DNA of 64,000 bases from Leisingera sp. ANG-M7 (GTDB taxonomy: Bacteria; Pseudomonadota; Alphaproteobacteria; Rhodobacterales; Rhodobacteraceae). Positions 10,169 through 18,506 of this stretch are shown here, piece by piece. The position numbers and the translations under genes are program-made. The stretch covers positions 124,001-188,000 of the forward strand of contig NZ_JWLI01000006.1 of the NCBI RefSeq assembly GCF_000813965.1, given 5' to 3'. Every line of letters starts with the position of its first letter. The first letter of the stretch is position 1. The notes beneath the pieces are model-generated. The model was not told where the DNA came from. It saw only the letters and a program-made list of their open reading frames with translations, and searched no databases.

Positions 10169-11327
10169 AAACAAGGTCCTTGATGTGGTTCGAGACGACG
10201 GGCGTCCAGCGGTAATTCAGGGGCGCCGTGCCCGAGGCACCGCTCCAGCGCATTAAGGCACCTTCATTGCGAAAGCGCGATTTCGGCCCTTTTAATCTGA
10301 CTTCGCGGTCACGGACCAACCTGTGAGCGTCAGGGTTCTCGAGCACCTGTCCCGCCGTGCGTAGTGTTATGTCGCGCCAGTCTTCTATAAAACGCCGGCT
10401 GTGAGGTTTGACGTTGTGGATCGTGGTTCTCGTCAAGAGCCAGAGGTCTGACAGGTCCCAATCAGCTAAATGCCCCAGACGCGTCTCTTCGGCCCATTCT
10501 TCGATACTGGTGGCATAAGTGTCTGCCCGATCATGCCAGATCGACTTAGTCGTTCCCTGCATCTCCGCCGCCTGGCGAGATAGCATCAGGTTGTAAAGCA
10601 GCGAGGCACCGTGCATTAGGCGTGAGAATCGTTCCGCATGATCGACTACCTTGGCGATGTCTGGCGGCCAATCAGCGCGTTCCGGATGCTCCCAGATCAT
10701 GTCACATTCGGGCGCAGTTGCCTTGCGGGACAAGAGGGTTAACAGGCTGCCCGGAGCAGATTGCACAAGCCGGTCCCTCAGAAAGCCGGTTTCATCCTCG
10801 GAAAGGGCAAAGACCGCTTCGCTGTCTGGTGCGACGAGGAAACCTTCGGGTGCTGTCGGCAGGCCGGCGGCCCAGAGCGCATCCATCTCTGCCGGGGTCG
10901 CTTCGAGGCAGGCATTTCGGCTGCCTTGAAACCTGCGGATGCCGAAGGTCAGCAACCCGGCCCAGTAGACGTCGCTGGGCAGGCGCTTCAGTTTCTCCCG
11001 CGCAGCACTGCCGATGACGTTCTGAGACTCGCCGCCCCGCACCAGTGCTTCGATGAGTCGGATCTCGAGTGAGCGGGCGAACTCCCGCCGGGCGGCTGCC
11101 GTGCCCTTGTGCGATCCGGCCATACGGTAGATCCAGGGCACGAAGAGCATGTAGCGGAGGCGCGTCTGGATGGTCGAAGTGCCCGGGAACATCAGGTCAG
11201 AGAGGGAATCCCTGACCGAGCCAAGGCCAAGCTCGTCGCGACTATCCTCCTGGCCAAAAAGATCCATGATGCGACGGGTCCGGTCCCGGTCGGCCTGGTC
11301 GAAATCGATCCATGCGAGAAATGACAT
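10158..11327 (-). CDS. DUF6361-family protein
   Basis: This 389-residue soluble protein begins MSFLAWIDFD and continues with a short charged stretch, a D(x)LFP-like segment (LSDLMFPGTSTIQTRLRY) and the aromatic patch MLFVPWIYR. I associate these features with the DUF6361 family, whose function is unknown. ATG 11327 shares one base with the upstream stop (TGATG), which argues for re-initiation after the AddA-like gene; the frame is open further upstream but only inside that gene. The gene sits between the AddA-like helicase-nuclease and the PLD protein. No catalytic motif is visible. The family assignment is from memory of the N-terminal pattern and should be confirmed by profile search. Confidence 0.7.
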   Translation of the reverse strand: MSFLAWIDFDQADRDRTRRIMDLFGQEDSRDELGLGSVRDSLSDLMFPGTSTIQTRLRYMLFVPWIYRMAGSHKGTAAARREFARSLEIRLIEALVRGGESQNVIGSAAREKLKRLPSDVYWAGLLTFGIRRFQGSRNACLEATPAEMDALWAAGLPTAPEGFLVAPDSEAVFALSEDETGFLRDRLVQSAPGSLLTLLSRKATAPECDMIWEHPERADWPPDIAKVVDHAERFSRLMHGASLLYNLMLSRQAAEMQGTTKSIWHDRADTYATSIEEWAEETRLGHLADWDLSDLWLLTRTTIHNVKPHSRRFIEDWRDITLRTAGQVLENPDAHRLVRDREVRLKGPKSRFRNEGALMRWSGASGTAPLNYRWTPVVSNHIKDLVYAG

Positions 11328-14300
11328 CAAACGGGATCCTCTATCCTTGCACGGGCGACGCTCAGGGTGCCTTCGCTCATCCAGTGGACGGCCATGCCAT
11401 TGACCGTCTTGTCGGGCCAACGTGCTTTGATTATCGCGACATAGGCGTCAAGTTGCGGCCGGTAGGTGGAAAAAGCGCTGGCCGGGTCGGGGCACGGACC
11501 GGACTTATGATCGACGATGAGCAGGCCGCCCGGTCCTTCGGCCAGACAATCCACGATGGCGTTGGTTTCCGATCCGTCGGCCAAGATTTCCTGAAGCGGA
11601 AGCTCGAAGTGCAGCCGGTCGTATCCCTGGTCCGCCAACCAGCGCGTTAGCGCCTGCGCTTGCGTCGCGATTTGGGAGATGGCGCGCTCAGGCAGGCCGG
11701 TGGCCGCGGCGAGACGATCTGCCCGTTCGGGACGTTCGGCCAGGACGCGGAAGGCGAGGTGCCAAGCGATGCCGCGCTCGGCCGCGTTGCCCGTGCGGGT
11801 CTCGGCTACGCCATCGGCAAGCTTTATGGTGTTCAGGGGCGCGGTGGGCAGCGGAGTATCTTCGACCAAATTCGATGGGCTGCGCCGCCAAGGTGTGCGC
11901 GGCGCTGCGTCCGGGGCGCGGGCCATCCCGAGGCGTGGGTGTGTGTCGCCAAGCGGCTGGGCCGTGAACGCGGGTTCGTCCGGAATGCCTTCGTGGACAT
12001 TGGCGGCAAAGGCCCGGCCAGCCACCGCCAGAGTGCCCGCACTCGTCTCAAACCCGGCACGGGCGCGCAGCAGATCGACCATCCGCCTGGGATGATCCGT
12101 AGGTTTGCTCGGTGGCCGTGGCATCAGCAGAATGAGCCGATCCCGTGCCCGTGTCAGCGCGACGTAGAGCTTGCGCGCCGCGTCGCGTTCATCCTCGGGG
12201 CGGCGCGCCTCTGTGAAGGGCTCCTGTGATTCCGGAGCGGCGAAGTCGGGCAGGAACCCGAGACCCGCGTGTTCCAGCGCATTGTCGAGTTCATCGAAAC
12301 CGTCAAACTCCGCCCGCATGGTTCCGGCGCGCTCCGCGATCGTCTTGTCGAGGCCGGCCACGATCGTTATCGGCCACTCGCGGCCTTTCGCAGAATGCCA
12401 GGTGCAGACCTCAATTCCCGAGGCGGACCAGCCGTCGGGGTCGGGGTGACGGTCCCACTCCTTGGCGGATTGCAGCAGGATCCACCCGAGAAAGACCTGC
12501 ACGCCGGCGCCGTGGAAGCCCGCGGCGGCCCGCAAGTCCTGCGCCATGACGTCGAACTCCAGCGCCTCGGCCTCGAAACGGGCAAGGTCCGCAAGCGCCT
12601 GCGCGGGCGCCTCCAGGCCTGCAGCCCAGTCGCGCAGACCGCCCGCGCGCAGGACTGTGGCTAAGGTTTCCGCTACCGGCCGGGTTTCGACCAGGTCAGT
12701 TATCGCGTGCAGCGGCGCCAGGGAGACATGGGTGGCCAGCACCCCGTCCACTGCGCTGCGAAGTGCATCTTCCAGCGCCATGCGGGGCGGGCCGAGCGTC
12801 AGCCAGGTCAGCGCGGCATGCGTGTCTTCGGGATCGGCCGTCAGCGCCATTGCGGCCCGGGCGGCGCGCATAGCGGGAGAACTCAGCCAGCCATCTTGCC
12901 GGATCCGCACCGGCAGGCCGCGGGCCTCCAGCGCAGCAGCCGCGGCGCCGGCTTTGTCGTGTGTGTAGGTGAGCACAGCGATGTCGCTGGGCCGGGCCGG
13001 GCGCATGTCCTCGCGCGTCTTGTCGTAGACCAGAGTGCCTGCGGCCAGGATGTCGGCCACGCGGTTGGCGATGCACTGTGGCGTCGTATCCTTTCGGCCT
13101 TTCGGTAAGTGCATAACTTCGAGCGCGGTTTCTCCTGTGGCAGCGCGTTGCGGCTCGAGGGGATCATAGGTGTCGAAAAGGGTTGGCCCGAGGGTGTTGA
13201 CGAACTCCATAATCCGCGCCTCGGAGCGCCAATTGCGGTAAAGCGGCGTGACCCTGTCCAGGTGTGCGGCTTGCAAGGCTTCGGACAGCCGGGGGTCGGC
13301 GCCCTGGAAGCCCATGATAGATTGCTTGGTGTCGCCCACGAGTAGCGCGCGTTTCGCACCGCGCGCCAGCCGCCAGAGCAAGGCGAACTGTACCGGGTTG
13401 GTGTCCTGGAACTCGTCGATCACCACGCAGTCGATTTCACCCAGCGTGGCCTGCAGGATCTCGGGGCAGTTACGGAGCAGGCTTTCCGTCTCGGCGATCA
13501 TGTCGGCATAGTCGATCAGGCCGGCGCTCCGCTTCGCGGCCTTGTAGGCCTCCAGAACCTGCTGCGCGCCGGTGACAAGCGCGGTTAGGTGCTTCTTGGC
13601 ATCGGCCATAGGGCCGGGATGGCGAGGCAAGGTGTCGGCGGCGTCGATGACGGTTTGGGCAAGGGCGTCATAGCCCTCGGGTGTAGGGGCGCCGCGTTTC
13701 GACAGCCTGATGTTGCGCAATTTCTGCCAAAGCTTCCAGTCCGTGGTCAACGACTCGCCCATGGCAGCGCGTCGCAGGTCACGGTGGTTCTCGGAAAAAG
13801 CCTTCGTGGCCGAGGAATTGCCCTCGAACATCGGCGCGATATTATTTGGAAACGCGTCCAGCAGGCAACGGACGGCGGCTTGCAACGCCTCAGTCAGGGC
13901 CGCACCATCGCTGTCGCAAGGGCCGTAGCCCACGGTCAGGGCGTCAAGCGCAGGGCGCAGGATCTCGGGTGACTGTCCCCGCACGCCGAGCCCGCGAATG
14001 AGATCCACCGTCCTCAGTACATCGGCCCGGAACCCGTCCTCGGCGCTGGCCTGGTTCGCGTGGTTCCACGCATAGCCGAAGCGTCCGAGGTCGGCCATCA
14101 GAGGTTCCAGCGCTGCGCAGCGGTCCATTTCGAGACGGATCAGAAGGTCGCGCTCGGGCTCGCTGAGCAGGCGGCTCTTGGGCGAACGGCCGGCGGCAAA
14201 GGCGTGTTCGGTCAGCAGCCGCTGGCCCAGTGAATGGATCGTTCCCATGTAAGCGCGGTCGATCTCCACTGCGTCCTCGATCCGGCCGCGCGACATGAGT

Positions 14301-14470
14301 TCGGCCCGCACCCGGTCACGCATTTCGGCGGCGGCGGCCTCGGTGAAGGTCACTGCAAGGATGCGGCCTGGAGAAACCTCTCCGGACGCGACCCAGTCGC
14401 CCAGCTCCTTCTGGATGTGGTAGGTTTTGCCCGCACCGGCGCCGGCGGGCACGATGGACAACTGGCGCAT
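11327..14470 (-). CDS. AddA/RecB-like UvrD helicase with C-terminal PD-(D/E)XK nuclease
   Basis: This 1047-residue superfamily 1 helicase has AGAGAGKT near residue 10, VVIDEFQDTN near 350, GDTKQSIMGFQG just after it, CTWHSAKGREW, and motif VI YVALTRARDRL. At the C-terminus near residue 985 it has a RecB-family nuclease: IVDCLAE, VDHKSG and QLDAY supply the D, E/D-x-K and QhxxY elements. The domain order equals AddA. ATG 14470 is preceded by a strong AGGAGGAGG box at good spacing and shares one base with the AddB-like stop; GTG 14473 is the alternative. It is not the housekeeping AddA by context: it is shorter than usual and embedded with DUF6361, PLD and SF2 helicase genes. It probably forms a heterodimer with the preceding AddB-like protein that unwinds and degrades DNA ends. 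Confidence 0.85.
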   Translation of the reverse strand: MRQLSIVPAGAGAGKTYHIQKELGDWVASGEVSPGRILAVTFTEAAAAEMRDRVRAELMSRGRIEDAVEIDRAYMGTIHSLGQRLLTEHAFAAGRSPKSRLLSEPERDLLIRLEMDRCAALEPLMADLGRFGYAWNHANQASAEDGFRADVLRTVDLIRGLGVRGQSPEILRPALDALTVGYGPCDSDGAALTEALQAAVRCLLDAFPNNIAPMFEGNSSATKAFSENHRDLRRAAMGESLTTDWKLWQKLRNIRLSKRGAPTPEGYDALAQTVIDAADTLPRHPGPMADAKKHLTALVTGAQQVLEAYKAAKRSAGLIDYADMIAETESLLRNCPEILQATLGEIDCVVIDEFQDTNPVQFALLWRLARGAKRALLVGDTKQSIMGFQGADPRLSEALQAAHLDRVTPLYRNWRSEARIMEFVNTLGPTLFDTYDPLEPQRAATGETALEVMHLPKGRKDTTPQCIANRVADILAAGTLVYDKTREDMRPARPSDIAVLTYTHDKAGAAAAALEARGLPVRIRQDGWLSSPAMRAARAAMALTADPEDTHAALTWLTLGPPRMALEDALRSAVDGVLATHVSLAPLHAITDLVETRPVAETLATVLRAGGLRDWAAGLEAPAQALADLARFEAEALEFDVMAQDLRAAAGFHGAGVQVFLGWILLQSAKEWDRHPDPDGWSASGIEVCTWHSAKGREWPITIVAGLDKTIAERAGTMRAEFDGFDELDNALEHAGLGFLPDFAAPESQEPFTEARRPEDERDAARKLYVALTRARDRLILLMPRPPSKPTDHPRRMVDLLRARAGFETSAGTLAVAGRAFAANVHEGIPDEPAFTAQPLGDTHPRLGMARAPDAAPRTPWRRSPSNLVEDTPLPTAPLNTIKLADGVAETRTGNAAERGIAWHLAFRVLAERPERADRLAAATGLPERAISQIATQAQALTRWLADQGYDRLHFELPLQEILADGSETNAIVDCLAEGPGGLLIVDHKSGPCPDPASAFSTYRPQLDAYVAIIKARWPDKTVNGMAVHWMSEGTLSVARARIEDPV

Positions 14471-17058
14471 CACACGTCCTCCTCCTGGGGGGTGTCGGGC
14501 AGGCTGAAGGCCGCCACCAACGGGTTGTCGAGCGCATAGGCTCGGATGCCCCGCTCCTTGGACATCTCGGCATCACCCGCGCGGTTGAGGCGGATGGCTC
14601 CCGCACCGACTTCGGCCAGAACATGCGCCAGGTGATCCATGGCATTGGCCGAGGCATTCTCCCCGGTGGCCTCCACCCGTGGTATGTCGCCGCCTTGCGC
14701 ATCTGACAGGACGGTGCCGTCCCGCAGCATGTGATAGGCAGTGACGACCTGTGCCCCCTCCGCCACCAGCCGGGTCAACGCGGTGTCTTTGGTGGGGCGT
14801 TCCAGCATCGCACGGTACAGTGCGACCTGCAGGTCCCAGCCTTTGCTCATGCGATCACGCCGTCCAGCTGCGCTGGAGCGCTTGTGATCCACCACGAGAA
14901 TGCGCCCATCGGGCAGACGTAGCAGGCAATCCGCCTTGCCGTGCAGAAGTAGGCCGCCATGCTCTCCGGAGAGGGCGATCTCGTTGTGCAGAATCTCGGA
15001 CTTGGTGTCGCGGAGGAACCCTGCCCAGGCGGTGCAGACCTGCATGGCCTCCTGCAGGAGGGAGCGGCGTTCCGTGGCCCAGACAGCTTCAGCGAGCCAG
15101 GCGGCATGACGGCTAATGGCGGCGTCGAGAACCCCGGGCACCTTGGCCGTAAGACTGTCGCCATCCGGCACCAGCGCGCCTTCAACAAAGATGTCCTCGA
15201 GCACCTGGTGCATTAGTGTACCAAGTGTCATCACGTCGAGTGTCTCCGGCGCCCAGGCGCGCTCTTTCGCGCCAAGCTCGTCCAGCAGCCAGCCCAGTGG
15301 GCTGGTCAGCAGGGTCTCCAGGCGCGAGGGAGAATGCGGCAGCGGCGCACCTTCCGGCGTTTTGCGCAATGCCGTGAGATCGACGCCCGGCTTGTCGACG
15401 GTCGCGAGGCCGCGCTGGATATGGACCATGCCGCCCGCGGGCAATTCCGGGGCGCCTCCCTGCGGGACAGGGTCGATGCGGGTGTATGCGACGGGCCAGT
15501 CCTGGGGTGGGGCCTTGCGTAGCTCGGTCGCCAACGCATCTGGGTTCTCGGCGCCCAGCATATGAGCCACCAGGGCCAGCCCGGTGGACGGCGTCAGCCG
15601 ATCCCCCCGGAGATCCAGTGCCGGCACCAAGAGCGTAAGCCCGTCGCTCGCCACTCCAAGCTGACGCCGGAAGAGCTCCAGCCCGCGCGCGAGTTTCTGT
15701 TGCCGCCCGCTGAGCAGAAGCCCAGTGGCGCGGATCTCAGCAATCTCGCCTTCGGTGAAGAACGGGTTGGAGCCCGGCAGGCGCGGCCAGTGCCGGCCCG
15801 CCATGCCAAGCACCATGAGCTGTCGGACCGGGCGCCAGGGCAAGGCATTCTCCGTGAAAAGCGATACGCCTTCAACGAAGCGATCATACCCCTTTGCCGC
15901 GTTTGGTTGTGGCTTGGCGAGACGGTGCAGCAAAGGCCAGTCGAGGGTCTCAACGATGACGGCTTTCAAACGGGCGATCCGGGGATGAAGTCGTGCCTGC
16001 GGCACGGCCCGGGCGGCCACGCCGAGACGCGCAAAGAGCTGCGCGGGGCTCTCGCAAGGGCGCAGCGCATCCAGAAAATCGCGGGCAATCCCGGTTTGTT
16101 CCGCGGCGGTGCGGGACCAGCCGTGGTCCATTAGCTCCCGTGCCATCCGCCGCCCGATGTCCGGCGGCCAGGGCATCCCGGGTAAGACGTAAAGCGAGGC
16201 CAGCGCGGTCCGCGGCACAGGTCCGCCCAGCAGAACGAGCAGCAGGGACAGCAGTTCGCCCGTCGTGTCGCGCCGCACCGCCTCCACCGGCAGCCCGGAG
16301 AGCGGGATCCCTACGCGATCGAACGCATCGGCCAAGGCCTGTCCATAGGCAGAAACATCCGGCACGAGCAGGCCGATCTCCCCGGCTTGCGCGACGCTTC
16401 CACGATCCAGCAGCGAACGGGCAAGGGCGGCGGCGAACTCGGCCTCTTCGCGTGGATCGCGCAGCCCGTGGCAGGCCACCGATGAATCGACCGCAACCTT
16501 GCCGGAGCGGCGCCCGAGGTTCTCCTGAAGGTGGCGAAGCGCTGTGCCTTCTGCACCGGCCGGTGCCAGGTGGGCGGTTTCTTCCCATCCGTGGTGCGCG
16601 GCAAGCCTGGCCGCGACGGCGGCTTCGGCGGGCGCAGTGAAGGCGCAGGCCGGACCGGTCAGTGGTAAAGGCTCCAGAGCCATCTCGGCCGTGCTGCGCA
16701 GGACTTGGCGCCAGGTCGCCAAGGGTGTGGGCAAGGCATCAAGGTCGCGCCAGAGGTCGCGAAGCGCAGCCAGATGTACCCGCGCTCGGCCGCTTGCCAG
16801 CCGCTCCGGCGCAAGGTCGGACGGATCGAGATTTGGCGAGGCCGTCGCCAGCGAGACCAGCCCGGCCTCAACGGCGCGCGCGGTCTCTTGCGGGGCGGCG
16901 GCGAAGCTGTCCGACCAGGGCGCATTAAGGCCGAGATGGTCTTCCAGCGTAAACTCGGGAAAAAGAGGGGCAAGATAGACCTCGGCCAGAAGGTCGTCGG
17001 TAACATGGCGCACGGCCCCGGTGACCGGAGAACGTGTCAGCAGAGGATCGATGCGCAT
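14470..17058 (-). CDS. AddB-like inactivated helicase with PD-(D/E)XK nuclease
   Basis: This 862-residue protein lacks a Walker A motif but keeps the AddB/RecC-like layout, including EIGLLVPD and a VLGMAGRHWPRLPGSNPFF block. A C-terminal RecB-type nuclease lies near residues 690-740, with GKADCLLRL, ILVVDHKRS and DLQVALYRAML. Chromosomal AddB is usually somewhat longer. No AddB-type iron-sulfur cysteine set is obvious, which is a difference worth checking. I chose ATG 17058, preceded by AAAGG seven bases away; the frame also opens at a TTG at 17085. It is overlapped by the AddA-like gene and is the first structural gene after the WYL regulator. The 73-bp gap before it carries a copy of the putative WYL operator (17110-17125). 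Confidence 0.8.
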   Translation of the reverse strand: MRIDPLLTRSPVTGAVRHVTDDLLAEVYLAPLFPEFTLEDHLGLNAPWSDSFAAAPQETARAVEAGLVSLATASPNLDPSDLAPERLASGRARVHLAALRDLWRDLDALPTPLATWRQVLRSTAEMALEPLPLTGPACAFTAPAEAAVAARLAAHHGWEETAHLAPAGAEGTALRHLQENLGRRSGKVAVDSSVACHGLRDPREEAEFAAALARSLLDRGSVAQAGEIGLLVPDVSAYGQALADAFDRVGIPLSGLPVEAVRRDTTGELLSLLLVLLGGPVPRTALASLYVLPGMPWPPDIGRRMARELMDHGWSRTAAEQTGIARDFLDALRPCESPAQLFARLGVAARAVPQARLHPRIARLKAVIVETLDWPLLHRLAKPQPNAAKGYDRFVEGVSLFTENALPWRPVRQLMVLGMAGRHWPRLPGSNPFFTEGEIAEIRATGLLLSGRQQKLARGLELFRRQLGVASDGLTLLVPALDLRGDRLTPSTGLALVAHMLGAENPDALATELRKAPPQDWPVAYTRIDPVPQGGAPELPAGGMVHIQRGLATVDKPGVDLTALRKTPEGAPLPHSPSRLETLLTSPLGWLLDELGAKERAWAPETLDVMTLGTLMHQVLEDIFVEGALVPDGDSLTAKVPGVLDAAISRHAAWLAEAVWATERRSLLQEAMQVCTAWAGFLRDTKSEILHNEIALSGEHGGLLLHGKADCLLRLPDGRILVVDHKRSSAAGRRDRMSKGWDLQVALYRAMLERPTKDTALTRLVAEGAQVVTAYHMLRDGTVLSDAQGGDIPRVEATGENASANAMDHLAHVLAEVGAGAIRLNRAGDAEMSKERGIRAYALDNPLVAAFSLPDTPQEEDV

Positions 17059-17109
17059 ACAGCAACCTTTCGAATCGTTATGCAATCTTCACCATGATCC
17101 CGTCACGGG

Positions 17110-17125
17110 GTGTCAGAAACTGTCA
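17110..17125 (-). promoter_or_regulatory. Putative WYL operator, copy 2 (before the AddB-like gene)
   Basis: Read on the minus strand this is TGACAGTTTCTGACAC, identical at 15 of 16 positions to the element at 18171-18186 on the plus strand. It contains TGACA twice, ten bases apart, one helical turn. It lies in the short gap between the WYL gene and the AddB-like gene, about 50 nt before the chosen start of the latter. A site in both places fits a regulator that controls itself and the effector genes separately. The role is inferred from repetition and position. Confidence 0.55.
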
Positions 17126-17131
17126 GGCACA

Positions 17132-18127
17132 TCAGGGAAAAGCCTGGAAATCGCTTCGCCGATGCATGGCGACCATCTCGCGCAGGGCCTGTGGCGCGCG
17201 CACCTCGACCTGATCGCCCCATTGGTAAAGGTGCCAAGCCATCTCGGTGTGGCCAGAGGCTTGGAACCGCACGGTCAAGGCGCCGTCCGGCTCCTCCTCC
17301 ATTTGCTGGTTGGGGTGAAAGACGAACTGCCGTGCCACCGGTGCCGCGGCCGGGGAAAACCGCCATTCCACGGGGCCGTACTCGGCCTCCGAATGAAACG
17401 AGCCAAAGGCTTGGGCGGCAAAGGAGGAAAGGTCAAATTCCGGATCGCGGGAAAAGCTGCGCGACGTGATCCGGGCGTCCTGGATCCGATCGATGCGGAA
17501 CCGGCGCATCCGGCCATCGCCCTGTGCCGGCAAGGCCACGAGGTAGCGCCGCGTGCCCAGTAGAAGCCCGTATGGCTGCAGCAGGCGCCCCGCAGAGCGC
17601 CCGTCGGCAGATTGATAAGTGATTTCCAATTCCCAAGGCGCGCGCAAGGCCTCGGTAAGCACTCTGAGGAGCCGCAGGTCCGCCACCACGCGCGGACCGG
17701 GGCGTGAGGCAAATCCTTGCGCCTCCAACAAGGCGTCCGCATCGGCCTCGGCGCGGAGGGCCTGGCTCGAGGGCATGGCCGCAAGCAGCCTGTCGCGCAG
17801 GATCTGCAACCGCAACGACTCGTCCGGGGAACCGTCGCGTTCGGCCCGTTTGACTGCAAGCTCCAGCGCGGCCAGCTCGCTATCACGGATTCCCTGTGCC
17901 TGGAGCCATCGCGGATCGTGGCGTGGCATATGCCAGCGCCGCCGTCGATCTTCGCCTTGGCTGATGTCGACTTGGGGGAAGAGCGCCTCGAAAGAGCGCA
18001 TCATGCGCTGAGCGGTTCGATGATCGCAGCCGAAGGCCTCGGTGACGTCCTGAAGCGCGACGCCGTCGAACCGGGACATGGCCATTTCTGCAAGACGCAA
18101 CAGATCTGCGGCCTTCGCATAAGACAT
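17132..18127 (-). CDS. WYL-domain transcriptional regulator (BrxR/CapW-like)
   Basis: This 331-residue protein has an N-terminal winged-helix segment (residues about 5-60, with AEMAMSRFDGVALQDVTEAF and a DHRTAQRMMRSF recognition-helix-like stretch). It also has a WYL domain around residues 165-225, with LQPYGLLLGTRRYLVAL followed by RFRIDRI, and a C-terminal WCX-like tail ending in RAPQALREMV. The canonical WYL triplet reads RYL here. Regulators of this class sit first in many defence operons and usually repress them until a ligand or nucleic acid binds. ATG 18127 is preceded by GAGG eight bases away. The next gene begins only 73 bp downstream, and near-identical 16-bp elements lie on both sides of the gene, so autorepression plus repression of the operon is likely. 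Confidence 0.85.
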   Translation of the reverse strand: MSYAKAADLLRLAEMAMSRFDGVALQDVTEAFGCDHRTAQRMMRSFEALFPQVDISQGEDRRRRWHMPRHDPRWLQAQGIRDSELAALELAVKRAERDGSPDESLRLQILRDRLLAAMPSSQALRAEADADALLEAQGFASRPGPRVVADLRLLRVLTEALRAPWELEITYQSADGRSAGRLLQPYGLLLGTRRYLVALPAQGDGRMRRFRIDRIQDARITSRSFSRDPEFDLSSFAAQAFGSFHSEAEYGPVEWRFSPAAAPVARQFVFHPNQQMEEEPDGALTVRFQASGHTEMAWHLYQWGDQVEVRAPQALREMVAMHRRSDFQAFP

Positions 18128-18506
18128 TAAAATTTCCTCGGAAGAAATCCCGCGTTACTGCCGAAATTGGTGACAGTTTTTGACACGCTGCCGGGGCAGA
18201 ATGTATTTGTCAATGGACCTAAGGTGGCGGTTACAACTTGTCCCAAGTTTCCTCCAATTCCGTGTGAGACTTTGGGCCGTTCTTTAACGCTCACTAAATC
18301 CCAACTTATGCGCTCACCCGCCATCAGGTTGTAAAGCTTTTCCAGGCTGCGAGGTCTTAAAGTAAAACGGCCCGGAACTTTGAGTCTGTCTCAGTGATGA
18401 TGTCCGTCGATGAATTTGATGCGGCGACGAGACGCGCCCCGAGCAGATTGTATTTCACGCGGCCCTACGAAGGCGTCGGCTCGGAGCATTCACCACGACC
18501 TAATTC
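18128..18506. promoter_or_regulatory. Regulatory region upstream of the WYL operon
   Basis: This 379-bp stretch lies between the end of the HelD-like gene and the WYL gene, both on the minus strand. On the minus strand there is a perfect TTGACA at 18213-18208; a -10 at 17 bp would be CAGCGT, which is poor and falls on the 16-bp operator-like element. That layout fits a weak or activatable promoter blocked by a bound repressor. No coding frame here is convincing. Confidence 0.45.
18171..18186 (+). promoter_or_regulatory. Putative WYL operator, copy 1 (upstream of the WYL gene)
   Basis: TGACAGTTTTTGACAC lies 44 nt before the WYL start codon and matches the element at 17110-17125 at 15 of 16 positions, in inverted orientation. 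Each copy holds two TGACA half-sites in direct repeat, ten bases apart. The site lies just downstream of a TTGACA hexamer (18213-18208, minus strand), a place where bound protein would block transcription. The function is inferred. Confidence 0.55.

Noticed and set aside
11327-17058. Reading the AddA/AddB-like pair as the housekeeping repair addAB locus
   Set aside because: Both proteins are shorter than usual for the family, sit in a defence island, and are overlapped with DUF6361 and regulated by a WYL gene; the chromosomal addAB is expected elsewhere.
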